DNA from: Lineus longissimus
Taxonomy: Eukaryota > Nemertea > Pilidiophora > Heteronemertea > Lineidae
Assembly (NCBI RefSeq): GCF_910592395.1
Contig: NC_088319.1
Span: 14,136,001-14,200,000, forward strand
Direction: 5' to 3'
Length of the DNA: 64,000 bases
Below the pieces are notes generated by a model. It saw nothing but the letters and a program-made list of their open reading frames with translations, was not told the DNA's origin and did no database searches. The stretch's first letter is position 1; each line of letters begins with the position of its first letter. Shown piece by piece: positions 24,801 to 36,614 of the stretch. Made by a program: the position numbers and the translations under genes.

Positions 24801-25747
24801 ATCTTATTATGCAAATTGTCTCAGCGATCAATCATTATAGTCAACTCTCAACAGACAGACTCGAATCAATTCTTCAAATGAAAAAGTGTGCCGAATGATT
24901 TTTCTGAGAAATGAGCTTACGATTGTTGATCCTGATGATTCCATGATGGTGGTTTACTTGGTTCAGTCTAAGGAATGAATGAGTGTCTGCATCCTTGGAC
25001 ACGTTACTTCAATGCGGTGACAGTTTAAACCTTTTGATATGCAACCACTGGACATCAATGCTGTCACAAGTGCACCTGACTGCTTTTCAGTCACGAACTC
25101 CCATTGCAGTATGGCAGATTCTGATCTGCACCTTCACCACCAGTTCCTAACGATATTTCCATGACCTTAACACATGATATTTCTTAGTTCAAAGCTCTTC
25201 GCCATTCTCCGAGAACATACTCAGTCATAGGATTAACATTTGAGAATCTTAGAAGCAGGTTATTTTGAGAAAGATCCAACTATACATATCCTGAGAAGGA
25301 GATTTCTTCACTAATGCTCACCAGGCTTTACCTGCTTCAACATAAATAAGCTGACTTTTTATAATGTGGAAAAAACACTGTAATTGCCCCCAACTCTGAT
25401 GTTCGCAATTAGATATTGGATGGAAAAGAACTGTTCTGTTCATTAGAGGTCATATTAGAAACTATACAATTTACAGTGTTGCCTGTAGTTTGTTTTCCTT
25501 TCCTCTGAGCAGAACAAGGTAATGCTTTCATTTGCTGTGAGTAAAAACCAAAGTGTTCGACAACCTTTGAAGGCAGTCGTTGTTTTGATTTAGAATTCAC
25601 TGCAGGTACAGCTTCTGGTTGTTGACAAATTCCCCTTCCTACCCCAACAACTTTCTGCCTTCTTTCATTTTCGATACCTCTCCAGTCCTTTTTTCGTCCT
25701 TGTCCTTACATCTTCTCTACCTTCTTTCATTCTAGGTACTTTTCCAG
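18898..25747. other. Non-coding stretch, no gene recognised
   Basis: About 6.8 kb, AT-rich, with only short frames lacking family resemblance. A diverged SINE copy lies at 22925-23150. It could be intronic if the upstream candidate exon is real. Confidence 0.4.
22925..23150 (+). mobile_element. Diverged SINE-like element, copy 2
   Basis: Shares the body of the element at 13195-13500: GTCTTTGCCTTA, then TCAGAAATGCTC, GGTTGTAGCACTGGTTGAGC, and a tail similar to CAGACTATAAACCCAAAACTT. The tRNA-like head is not clear here, so this is an older or truncated copy. Confidence 0.5.
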
Positions 25748-25865
25748 TCACGATGTAAAACCAATGGAAGCTGCATGACGATGTCTCAGGCAGATGAGAT
25801 AGGAAGTACAAGTTCCCTCGAGAGAAAGTACTGCGAGATCAAGTTCCACCTTCAGTTAAGACAAA
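25748..25865 (+). CDS. Candidate alternative 5' exon of the TRIM-NHL gene
   Basis: A long pyrimidine tract and TTTTCCAG precede it, and a GTATGT donor follows. An ATG at 25775 opens a frame of 30 codons (MTMSQADEIGSSSSLERKY...) ending with one extra base, exactly the phase needed to join the acceptor at 34570. The frame also stays open back to the acceptor at 25748, so it could be internal instead. The product is Ser-rich with no known domain. Assignment to the TRIM gene is inference from phase and strand. Confidence 0.3.
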
Positions 25866-28800
25866 GTATGTACAAGAATTGGTAATAGAATCTTCGATAT
25901 TCTCAACATTTTGGATCCTGTTGCCGAAAGGTTAACCCTTCAGATCCTTAGTGGCCGATATCTTGCCACTGATTGTCATTACATATCCCTAACTGGCCGC
26001 TGACTGCCGACCAGTATGTACTTGTTCTCAGCGACAACTCGACATCTCTCCAAATGTTCCAGGACTTAAAAGGTTTTTGAATGAACAGTTTCAAATTGCT
26101 CTTTGTCTCATTGTGGAGGATCGCCTCTCCTTGTTCCGCTCCACGCCAACCACCGATTTTTTGGGCATTGGGACTTGCACCGGAGCAATGACAACGTCAC
26201 GATTGTGGTTGGAATGTGGCTGCTGAACAGACTTTTAACTGACATAAAAATGTTTACGCCTCTGAATTAATCTATTGATTTTATTCATCAGGTGATGTTG
26301 GCCTTCTCTATGCTAATCAACTCGGATCGACTGATGTTTTCAATTCATTTAGAGATTTGCCTTTCCAAACTTGAAGTTGGCCGTCTGACTGGAGTGTGCC
26401 TTTTAAAAAGGCTTTATCCATGCTCTGTGGAATGAAACTTTGATATTAGTTTGAGGTTCAACCAAGTTCAGGTTCAGTGACCTGATTTATATTCTGTAAT
26501 TTCGATTCTGAATAATGTATGTGATGAAATTTCAAACCTATCCAGGTGTTTCGTCTGTTCACTATGCTTTAACCACTACTGAACTCTGATGAACTTGAAG
26601 TTTGGCTTTCAGTCTTTTGAATACAATACCTCAATCATTCAGCCTTTGACTTAATGAATATTGATATAGGGGAATAACTCATTATACGAATCAACGACCT
26701 AATGGCTGTTGAGTTGTACATCTGTTGGTCGAGAACTTCACATATAATTGTTATTACATGCGAGAACAATAGGACGACAATGCTTTTTTCGTGATATTAG
26801 ATTTTCCCTCAGTTCCGTCTCAATCTCCATCTCAGTTATAATATACTGTTAAAGGCATATTGATATAAGTTCAGGTTTCAAAATTCCATTGAAAAACCGC
26901 AGGCTTGGCTCAGCTTGGCATATTGCACTGACTGACCCAGCTGACCGACCAATTGAAGTATTGACCCGGGCTTTTGATGCCCCCTTGTGGGACAGTGGAG
27001 GGTCTCTTGATTTTTCGTACCACATTTCAAGTTTAGGCTGATAGACTCAATAACGATTCAGATTCCCAAGTGTCAGCTAGTCAAGAGAGACTTGCCCTCT
27101 TTCGCTGTTGGGCGAATGGACACTTTTCAGAAAGTCTGGCATGGCCAGCCAAAGCGTCTGAAATTCTGGTCTAGTCTGAGGTCGTCAAGGGTGGCCCTAA
27201 TTTTGTTGTGGATGTTCTGCAACTTTATCAGGCTATTGTCAAGTCCTCAATCAGTTAGGACGAGAAGTGGATTGCTGGATGCGGAAGGTTTTCATGATAA
27301 AACTGGATGTCCTCCATCGTGAAAGCGGAAATAGCCCAACTTAGTCTGTTGATTTTAGTTGCAGGACCGTGGTCGGGAACAAAAAACTAACACTGCGTGG
27401 TCTCTGTCGGTTTCCTGGTGTTGATTTGCCCCCGTGAACTTATCCATGGTGAGGTTGAATCTCCATCCCGGCGTCCCAAAAAAGACCATCCCCTAACATT
27501 GTTGAGATGCTCATTCTTTAGAAGCTCACTATGTTCTAGTCTTTGAAAGTAGTGTCTCGCACTCAGATACAAAGATTCAATTTGGGTAAGTTTCTTTCAC
27601 AATTGTCATTCCTTATTAGTTTCTCTGTTTTGGCTCGGAGCCTTGCAGTCTTTCTAGAAGTCTTTGCCATCTCTTCAATCGTGTGATTAGATACTATGGC
27701 GATTGCCGTTACACTCTCCTTCGATTTGAAAACCCAATTTATTTGGCTTACACTCATTCTCTAATTGCACATTGATCATGATTGTTTTGGTATCGTAAAG
27801 CTAGAAGAATTATGGCTGTTTGATTGGATTGAAACAACTTGAAGTACATGTACCCGTAACATCAATTGCGCAGTTGGCAGTGGTGCTTAGTCTCTTGCAA
27901 TCGACTATCTAGCCATTTCATTACATCGTGTCTTATACTTGGCCGAGGGTGAAATTAATATAGATTGGAATATTCAAAAGTTGTCCAATCCGGAGTAAGC
28001 AGAAGCATTTCACCTAAGGGACTACACCTTAGGGGACTTTGAATCAACTCCACAGAACTTTGGACACCGCGTCACCACAAAGCTGTGTCACTGATTTGCT
28101 CGAGGTATTCCTTTGGAACCATTGAAGGCTTAGAATGTCTGATTGGAAGATGTGTGTTTTCAGGCAATTCTTCTGTCAGTTCTATCAATTTATTCTGTGC
28201 CTCAATCAGTCAAAAAGGGACTTTTTACGTCATAAACTCGTGGCAGTATTGACCTAGTTGTATTAACAGATGCAATGTGTCCACAATTTTACGTGAGCAG
28301 GAGGCAGTCCAACATCCAATATCCTTTGATTGATCGATGTTATGTGTTTACTTTCGGTTCATTGGACCAGGATATCGGTGGCCCGATTCTGCTCTGATAC
28401 GTGCTGCCTCGAGGGTGAAAGTGATAGAACTAAATATGTAAACATTCGGCTTGAAATAAATTGGTAACCTCAAAAGAATTTGCAGCAAATGTACGTAAGT
28501 CTTCTTGGCTGATGAACTGTAAGTCCAGGAATGTTATTATTGGAACCCCTCAAATTCAGGTGAAGAGGATTTCCAACTAGGCCCAAGTTTACCCCAGGTT
28601 GTATGCGTATGTGCTCTCCTCGTCCAGGGTTTGATAGTAATTTCAGCACTTTCAGCACAAATTTAAGTATACACCAGGAATTTTGATGAGAAATGCAGTG
28701 CCCGTCTTTTCAGGCCCCTGGATCCGCTTGTGTGAGGATGTGAGATGTCAGATCCAAGGACGCTCACCAATAAATCTGTTCCATGGAGTTATCTTTGTTG

Positions 28801-31800
28801 GAACATCTGCTGTGAATAGTCCTTGGGGAACCTTGACACACATCTAAATTAAGTGTTTATCCAGATCACTCAAGGGCCAGTTCACAATTGTCTTATCCCC
28901 AGTTGAAGTATAATTCCTTTTCCTCTGACCTTTTCTTCATTCAGAGGCCATTTCTAGATAAATAATTTCTGACGACAACCTCAGGCTCCAGATTCTAAAA
29001 ACAGCAGTGCCACAGAGAAAATCCATCAAGTGTCTGGATCCTGCCGGCACATTATTTTTGGGTGAATTAGATGAAAGATTAAAGGCTGATTACCAAGACA
29101 TCTCATGAAATATTCAGATGAGATATTTCAAAGTCTCTGGGAATTGAAAATGTGTCGCATCTCGCTTACTGATTAATGGTTGCATTTCCCTTTTGGTTGG
29201 AAAAAGTCGTGTGATTCTGTATGAATTTTCTCAAAACCATTAATTTGTCTTCGTGTTATTTCCTGTTGAGGTCCAAGAAAAACGTTGTGGATTTTAGAAC
29301 CGGCAGTGGAGAAGTGCCCTGGATTCATCAGATAGAAACTTTTCCGAGTTCTTTTCTCATAATCAAACTGTTGCACCCAACTTACAATTATGGCTGCATT
29401 TCCTTCGTGCCGTAAAACGACTCAAGATATGTGATCGAGTTGAGAAATTTGTGCAAATTAGGACATTTAGAGTTCAAGAGACCTAGGGGAATCCTGTCAT
29501 GTTGAGATACTACAAATGGTGCAAAACAACGCTGCACGTCTGGTGACTCGCACTCGCAAACGGGACCATATCACACCAGCGCTTCGAGACCTGCACTGGT
29601 CACCCATACGAGCGCGGATTGAGTTTAAAATCCTAACAGTTGTCTACAAATGTTATCGCCAACTGGCCCCCGAAATATCTGGAGAAACTGTTAGTGCCGT
29701 ACGCACCAAAGCGTGCACTTAGATCTGCGGACAAGAACCTTCTCGTCACCCCACGGTTCCAAAGCTCGAGTTTTGGCGGGAGAGCTTTCAGCTCAGCTGC
29801 CGCATTGGCTTGGAACTCTCTCGGCCAAGGCCTACGCCAGGAGGACACTCTGAACAAGTTCGGGTAGGCACTAAAAACTGAGCTTTTCAGAAAACATTTC
29901 TCACGCAACTAATGCCTGTCAACTATAGTGGGGAGCGCTTTTGAACATTTTCAAATGGAAACAGCGCTTTATAAATTTAACTTTATTATTATTATAGTTG
30001 ACGTCTCAGGCTCCTAACTACATGGACTCGGAATCAAAGCCGCAACCCTAGACGTGCAAGGGCTGTTGTTTCTTCCACAGGGCACCTTGTCCAACTACTA
30101 TTACATGCTGAACTGGTTAGGTTATTGTAGATTGTTGCATATCGAAATGCGTGCCTCATGATCCCATCAATTTCATAATAGAATGGGGAAATTGAGCAAT
30201 TACGGTCATTGTCTCAATGATCATATGCGCGTCTCGTATCCTGGGTAGATGATAACGAATTCTCCCATGATCATGTAATCATGTCAATTCATGACCATTT
30301 CATTACCAATTACCCATGATGGGGAAGTTACTACTGTCTTCGTCCTAACTTATCTTGTGACTTTGTTTCTACCCTCTTCTCATGATTTTGTCATATTCTC
30401 GTACAGGAGTACAGGAAGTTTACTCAGCCCAATTGGTAGCCTCTTCTTAAGTCACCTGTCCACTTCAAATAGCCATGGCTATCTATCATATTGATGATGG
30501 TTTAAGGATTTTGAAGTCCATCGCCACTTCAGAGATCAATGGGAGGGATATCTGTTCTCCTCCAGCTTCAGGTATCTGTTCAAGTTGCAACTGGGCCTGG
30601 CTGGTCACAAAATGATTCAATTTTATTCAAAGATTGTTCTATATCATGATATTGTTGAGGGTCCATTGTTACCCAATGATCGCAGGTTGACTGGACTTCA
30701 GCCAACGCAGTGAATAGGGAGGTGTTGCCATCTGGTTGTTATGATGTGAACTAAATTATTACCGCTCACAAGATTCCAGGAAATCAATTGAAAAAATAGT
30801 GTTGGTTGCAGATGTTGTGAATGGACGTCAATCTGACCTAGATATAAAAATCACCCGAGTTGGATAAATGGGTCAAACTCTGGGCCGTCTCAAAAATCCA
30901 ACCGTAGTCATTGGAGACTACAATGTTGTGTGTGGGGGGAGGGATGTGGGTCTAACAACCTGGCTATTGGTCATTTTAATAGTAGAGGCAGGTAATACTA
31001 AAATCAGGGGTCATCTCAACAACGTTTTCAATTTTGAGATAGACAGCTGTAAGCTAATTATCGGTAGTCTACCTTTAACTAGAGATCACCTCATCAGGTG
31101 AACCAAGTTGGAATGCCACTCGTCAGAGTCTTTCTCAAAATAAACATTGTTGCTCATCGCTCACTCCACATTTCTCACTCATTAACTTATCAAAGTTGAA
31201 TTCCTAAGGGCTTCCCAACACAAATTCACATTGAGTTGTTTGTCCCCCCCCCTCTCTGTGAGTCATCATTGTTGATCGATACCAAAGTTTCAATATGTTT
31301 ATGTAAATGGGAAAAATATAGTTGCATGAATCCAGGGGCTGTGTGAATATTGTAAGTATCTCATTTTGAAATTATCTTATTTGAGAGATTGGCCCCACCA
31401 TACACTGTTGGTTCCAGTCCCTTCATGTAGGCCAAGATCGGCCCGGGCACCCTGGCGACAATCACCATTATGGTCTCCTAAAAAGTTACATGTCTTTTGT
31501 CTTTTGGTCAGTCTTTTTGTCTTCTGGTATTTTGATCATCGTTACAATTGTCTTGCATCACCTTTTGAGAACATTTTGCCAAATTTGCAATTGTCGTTGA
31601 CCAATATGAAGAGAATTTTTGAAACAAGTATGTAATAATAATGTGAAAAATTTCTATGAAATTGTTCTTTATTTTTTAAAAACACCACCTGTTCCAAAAT
31701 TCCACAAATATTAGCAGGAGACTTACTTACTAATAGGTAATATACACAGGGCTGTGCCTTCATCTGTTGAATAAACCATACTGAATGGCGCAGCCAAGAC

Positions 31801-31961
31801 AAATTGGGCAAAATGCCACAGACTGTTTCCAGCCCACATCCTGTGTTGCTTTCATACATGTAGCTAGACTCCATCGAGTCGCTGGTAGAATCCCATTTCG
31901 TGGTCGCTGGCCCGCGATTTCGACGACCATTTTGTGCTCTCGCTATAAACTAGGATCTATC
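25866..31961. other. Non-coding stretch with a LINE relic
   Basis: No gene is seen except the LINE fragment at 29500-29997. A C-rich run is at 31243-31253. The stretch would be intronic if either upstream candidate exon belongs to the TRIM gene. Confidence 0.4.
29500..29997 (+). mobile_element. Broken 3' end of a non-LTR retrotransposon
   Basis: The C-terminal part of a LINE polymerase. The 29516 frame reads VQNNAARLVTRTRKRDHITP, then LHWSPIRARIEFKIL; the 29640 frame continues YLEKLLVPYAPKRALRSADK, then GRAFSSAAALAWNSL. The frame changes near 29670 in a run of five Cs, which looks like one inserted base. A TAG at 29866-29868 interrupts the last helix (ALKTELFRKHF). A short 3' UTR with AAACAGCGCTTTATAAAT and a TTA-type microsatellite tail end it at about 29997. 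Confidence 0.85.
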
Positions 31962-32028
31962 ATGGCGGAAGGAGAGGATTCAGAGCGGGGTGAGGATTCC
32001 CGGGGTCGCCAATGCCAACTGTTTGAAT
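31962..32028 (+). CDS. Candidate first coding exon of the TRIM-NHL gene
   Basis: An ATG with good context (A at -3, G at +4) lies in a locally CpG-richer block. It opens 22 codons, MAEGEDSERGEDSRGRQC..., plus one base before a GTAGGT donor. That leftover base joins in phase to the acceptor at 34570, and the join makes a Tyr codon before KPGMSS. Vertebrate TRIM2 also has isoforms with extra N-terminal residues from separate promoters. No transcript evidence is available. Confidence 0.45.
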
Positions 32029-34569
32029 GTAGGTATCGGGTACATCGCTACTGTGTTGTGTTCACCCTGATGTGTCTGTCTGCATACTTGGGTTGTTTGC
32101 TATAATGACTGTGCATTATGGATTCAGTCGGCTGTCCTGTATTGTTTGTTAGTCTCAGCTCTGTGTTGCGATAGCGCTGCTGAATGATGACAAAATCCCA
32201 GTTGTTCTCAAAAATGTATTGAACGATTTGAGTAGTGATGGGCATCATTCTCTCTCCACCTTTGCTCAACTGACAAGTGGGTTTTGGGGTGGTTTTATTG
32301 ATCAGACTGGTGTCATAGGCCTATCTGCAATCAAAGCTAGACTGGTCTCAAGTGTACAGGCAGATCTTGACCTTAGGTCTTGACAGTTTTTAAGATGGCA
32401 CAGCCAGACTCTTGAGACTTTACCTGCTGACAGCGGTGGTGCACTTATCCCGCCAACATTCCAGAGCAGAAGAAGTCAGGCATAGCAAGGTGGCCACGCA
32501 TTCGTAGCGAATCAACAAGTAGCTTTACTCTTGGCTGATCACCTCATCTCTAGGAGGTGATTGATTGCAGGAGCATATAACGATGGTGAGAAAAACCTGG
32601 CAGTAAAGGCTTCAAAGAATCACCCCATTTTGTTCTACTTGCGAGACCACGTGAGGTTTGGAAATTTGAGCAAGTCACTTGACTAGTACTGTGAGGCTGC
32701 GCCCAAATCTGCTCAGAAACTTTGGTGTATTGATCCTTAACGTGAGATGCTCACAGAAAATACACTTTTAGGTCTTGACGGTGAAAGAAAAGAGACATGT
32801 CTGTTGTTGCACACTTTAGATTAAATATGACATTGTGAAAACTTTGTCTGATAGAGCCTCACACGAACCACCTGTTGAAATCTCACTGTATCTTGACCCA
32901 AGTTGCCAGTACATTTACAATAGAAAACTTTCTACCATTGTACTGATCGCTCAGAAAGATGTAATTGATGTATTAACCTGTGATAAGAAAAGAACATCAG
33001 AGTTTGAATTAAGTGACTGTATCATATGTGTTGTGGGCAAGTCTGTCGTAAAAATAGTCGGCTTCATGGAAAGAAAAAGTTGGCCAGACAACATAGAGCT
33101 GGCTCATTATCTCACTGACAGTATAATTGAATTCCTTTCTAACTTTTTAAGTGGGAGGATTCATCTCTCTATGTATTTGTGGTATTTTTTGATAAGTTAC
33201 ATCTTGCCAGATAGCACTGCTTTCTCTAACTACCAGCTGTGTCAGGACATTAGACAACATACCTTCATCTGTCAGGGCGGTAACTGTCTTTAATGAGCTT
33301 GTGGCTATGAGGATTTTATTTGTGATTTTCGGCCAGATGGCTCTGCCATCCTTGAACAGCTGTATGGAGAAGGACACCTGACTTGGAAGGAGACTACTGT
33401 TTTCGTTTTACAGGTTGGTGCAGAAGTCAATAGGGTTGGTGGTGCACCAGTATCTCCTTCCTTGCTCCTTCTTGGACTGACGTTTTGGACTGACGCACGT
33501 TGATGATGAATCGTTCTGATTCTTATCTCGCGTGCATTATCCTCATGAGTGTTAGTGTCTAGTTTAACATGTAGACGTCTGTCTGCAGTCTGGTAGGCAT
33601 TCTGATGATCAATGTAGAACAACACAATATAGTTGGATATATACAGTTCATTAAAACAGGAATATGCTAGGGAAATGTGTAGAATCTCTGGCATCTCGGG
33701 GACTTGCTGGCTCTGTCTCTAGATATGCTGCTGAAATCAGATAACACATGTACTGTGTTAACATCACCAGCTGAGTAGACTAGTCAACGAGTGAAAATGG
33801 TCTATTGCTCAGGATATTCATTGTATCATATTCTGGAAACAACTTGATTTAAACGATAATGTATTCCAGCATCATTTGGCTGGAATTGAAAAATGTCGAA
33901 GCTGTGTAAGACAGAAGTAGACTGATTTACCAGGTAGATTAGAAATCTTTCTCTTGGTGATATTTCAGTTAGTTTACCTGTTTACATCAGACAATTTTAT
34001 CAATTAGCAAATCAAACCAACAAATGTAGGTTTCTTTTTCCATAGTAAATGTAGTTTTTTGTCGAACAGCATTCTCAATGTGAAGAAGTTGGTTTGGAGT
34101 GCACGGAGAGTTCATGCATTTTTGGAATTCAAAAAACGAATGTGTTTTGTTGGGAGTGAAAACATTTCTTCAGGTTGCCTGTTGCTGATATCCTTGTTTT
34201 GTACATGGAAGTATGTTGTAGCTGACTATTAGGGCACCCTGCAAACCGCAACAGATGGGGAGCCTGATGGTGTAGTGGTTAAAACTCAGACACCTGATCA
34301 AGAATTGTGGGTTCAAATCTCTTTCGCACCACTTTGTTCCTTCAACATTATAGTCAAGAGTCCACACATGTGCATATAGTTGCATGAAATTCTGATTCAT
34401 ACCTGTTGAGTTGTTACATGGTAAAGTTTGGTGTGTCTGTCGTTGTCCACCCAATACAATCTTTCTTAATTGCAGGAAAAGGAAAGTTTCTTTACAGCCC
34501 ATCCCTTGCAACAATAATCATAAACTTTGATCAAATTCTCTAAACGGGTCTCACGCTCTGTCTTTGCAG
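32029..34569. other. Probable intron before the TRIM-NHL body
   Basis: No coding feature is supported. It contains a tRNA-like SINE head at 34257-34330 and ends with the acceptor CTCTGTCTTTGCAG at 34569. Confidence 0.45.
34257..34330 (+). mobile_element. tRNA-like sequence, probable SINE head or tRNA pseudogene
   Basis: TGGTGTAGTGG matches the A-box consensus fully and GGTTCAAATCT matches the B box but for the last base, at tRNA spacing. The acceptor ends do not pair and the T stem has mismatches, so a functional tRNA is unlikely. Confidence 0.45.
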
Positions 34570-34580
34570 ATAAACCCGGG

Positions 34581-36614
34581 ATGTCCTCGACACTAGTGGA
34601 AACAGTCTCCATCAACTACGAGGACTTCAACGATAGTTTCCTGACATGCGGGACATGTCTGTGCACGTACGACGGCCAGGAACACAACCCGAAACTCCTA
34701 CCATGTTCACACACCGTTTGCCGAAACTGCCTCGAGCGCATAGCCGAAGCTTCAACTCGTGATACGGGAACATTTCGTTGTCCGATATGTCGGGAAACCA
34801 TCACAATCCCTCGCGGAGGAGTCATTGCCTTTCCTCCGAGTTTCATCGTGAATCAGCTCCTGGACCTCATGGCGTCCCAGCGACGTGACGTCATTCCAAA
34901 ATGTTCGAACCACACAAGCCAGGAGCTGTTATTCTGCGAGTCATGCGATACTGTGTTCTGTAACATATGCACAGGCGGAAACCACAATGGTCGTGGGGCC
35001 AGCGAGCATACCGTCATACCATTTTCGATTGCGATAAAACGCATGTCTGAGATACTACTTTACAAGGCACACCTATGTATACGTAACCTAAACACTGCCT
35101 GTGAAATCGTTGGGGATGAGATGACCAAGCTAGAAGACAGTGTCGACCGCACGATGGACTCGGTGAATCGGTCATTCCAAGATTTGATTGGTGCGGTCGA
35201 TAAACGGCGTCACGATGTTCTTCAGATGGTGAAAAAGATCCGCGATGAGAAGAAGAGGGTCCTAAAGGAACAGCTAGATCTGATTCAGACAGAAAAATCG
35301 AAGGTCCAAAACGAATGTGAAGGATTGCAGTACCAAGTCGAGGTACGAAACATCACAAAAAAGATTGGCGATCTGAATGAGAAGTTAGATGCGCTTAGTC
35401 TATTGTCAGAGCCACGGGAAAATGCCTTCATGAAGTTCGATTACAAGCACAATAATGCACTACAGGGTATTGTAAGCGCGATGAATAATTTCGGTCGAAT
35501 ACGCATCAGTACGACATATCCAGCCTTATCCACTGCCCATATTCGGAAAGCTGTGACGCACCTGAAATCGTCGGTTCTGATAACCACTGTGGATTATCAC
35601 GGGAATCCTCGCACCACTGGTGGCGACCCCATTCATGTTGAATTACGCAATGAGAAGAATGAATCTCTGCAAGTCAGATTGACAGATTCGGACGATGGTA
35701 CGTACAAAATCTCATATACAGCTTTCACGAGCGGGAAACACAGGCTGTCTGTCAACATCTTTGATCGACCTATCAAGGACAGTCCATTCGTGATAGACAT
35801 TTCTGAGCACAACAATCCTGTGGCTAGATTTGGAAGTCGTGGCACTAACATTTCAAATTTCGTTCAGCCAGTCAACGTTGTTGTGGATCGCACTGACAAG
35901 GTGTACGTTCTGGACACTGGGAACAGTCGCATCAAGTGCTTGAACAAGGACTTTGCGTTCTTATCTCACGTCAATGATACGGGTCTTGACAACCAGAGTG
36001 GCACGGGAATAGCCATGACACCGGGCGGACATCTTGTCATCGTCAACTGGCGTACAAAATACGTTACGGAAATCTCACCCGAGGGTGAACTCGTCAACAA
36101 ATTTACGTCGCGTGAGTTCGTTGAGCCGATCAACTTGGCCGTGAACAGCCGAGGTGACATTATCGTTGCAGATAATGGTGCAGGAAAACTATTCGTCTTC
36201 AATTCATCAGGGCGCATGATCAATAAGATTGGGACCAAAGGAGACAAGCCAGGTCAGTTCAAGCTGATGAGTTCCATTGCTGTGCGGGACCGGGACGAGA
36301 TTGTCGTCGCAGATAATCGTCTACAAGTTTTCAGCCGAGACGGGAAGTTCCTGCGACAGATTGTTGCAGATGTCAATGCCAAGGGTCAGTATGGAGGTGT
36401 GACCGTGGATCACCAGGGTTATATTCTCGCCACACGTACAGAAAAGGGGCGGAGCATTATACAAGTGTTTGCGCCTGACGGGAAGTTCCAGTTTGTGATT
36501 GACAGTTTCGACGACAAGTTGAAGCGACCAAGCGGCTTGGTGTGTACGCGGGATGAGCATGTAGTTGTCGTAGATCTAGGAAATGACTGCATCAAGAAAT
36601 ATAGGTACAAATAG
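34581..36614 (+). CDS. TRIM-NHL E3 ubiquitin ligase, TRIM2/TRIM3-like
   Basis: The main exon, from an acceptor at 34569 to a TAG at 36612-36614, gives 677 aa from the ATG at 34581; human TRIM2 is about 744 aa. The RING has C23, C26, C42, H44, C47, C50, C67 and C70 (C3HC4) and should recruit an E2. A B-box (about 107-150) starts CSNHTSQELLFCESC. A coiled coil fills about 175-290, and a filamin-type Ig domain lies at about 325-425, ending in PFVIDI. Six NHL repeats follow to the end, e.g. NVVVDRTDKVYVLDTGNSRI. RING, B-box, coiled coil, filamin and NHL in this order is the TRIM2/3/71 architecture; a single B-box favours TRIM2/3. NHL propellers bind RNA or protein targets, and vertebrate TRIM2/3 act in neurons. 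Upstream exons may add about 26-34 residues. An orthologue choice among TRIM2, TRIM3 and invertebrate expansions cannot be made. Confidence 0.9.
   Translation: MSSTLVETVSINYEDFNDSFLTCGTCLCTYDGQEHNPKLLPCSHTVCRNCLERIAEASTRDTGTFRCPICRETITIPRGGVIAFPPSFIVNQLLDLMASQRRDVIPKCSNHTSQELLFCESCDTVFCNICTGGNHNGRGASEHTVIPFSIAIKRMSEILLYKAHLCIRNLNTACEIVGDEMTKLEDSVDRTMDSVNRSFQDLIGAVDKRRHDVLQMVKKIRDEKKRVLKEQLDLIQTEKSKVQNECEGLQYQVEVRNITKKIGDLNEKLDALSLLSEPRENAFMKFDYKHNNALQGIVSAMNNFGRIRISTTYPALSTAHIRKAVTHLKSSVLITTVDYHGNPRTTGGDPIHVELRNEKNESLQVRLTDSDDGTYKISYTAFTSGKHRLSVNIFDRPIKDSPFVIDISEHNNPVARFGSRGTNISNFVQPVNVVVDRTDKVYVLDTGNSRIKCLNKDFAFLSHVNDTGLDNQSGTGIAMTPGGHLVIVNWRTKYVTEISPEGELVNKFTSREFVEPINLAVNSRGDIIVADNGAGKLFVFNSSGRMINKIGTKGDKPGQFKLMSSIAVRDRDEIVVADNRLQVFSRDGKFLRQIVADVNAKGQYGGVTVDHQGYILATRTEKGRSIIQVFAPDGKFQFVIDSFDDKLKRPSGLVCTRDEHVVVVDLGNDCIKKYRYK

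Noticed and set aside
27092-27322. A 76-codon frame in the 16-34 kb stretch
   Set aside because: No known domain, no flanking splice signals that extend it, and codon composition like random sequence.
31940-31950. CTATAAAC as a TATA box
   Set aside because: It lies only about 15 bp before the candidate ATG, too close for a transcription start 25-30 bp downstream of it.
32835-33293. A 152-codon open frame
   Set aside because: It begins at GTG rather than ATG, has no recognisable domain and lies in AT-rich DNA between candidate TRIM exons. Length alone is weak evidence in a eukaryotic intron.
34257-34330. A functional tRNA gene
   Set aside because: A and B boxes are present but acceptor and T stems do not pair properly; a SINE head or pseudogene fits better.
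34527-34580. Extending the TRIM protein upstream to a TTG at 34527 without splicing
   Set aside because: A strong acceptor (TCTTTGCAG) lies at 34569 and the TTG start is implausible.
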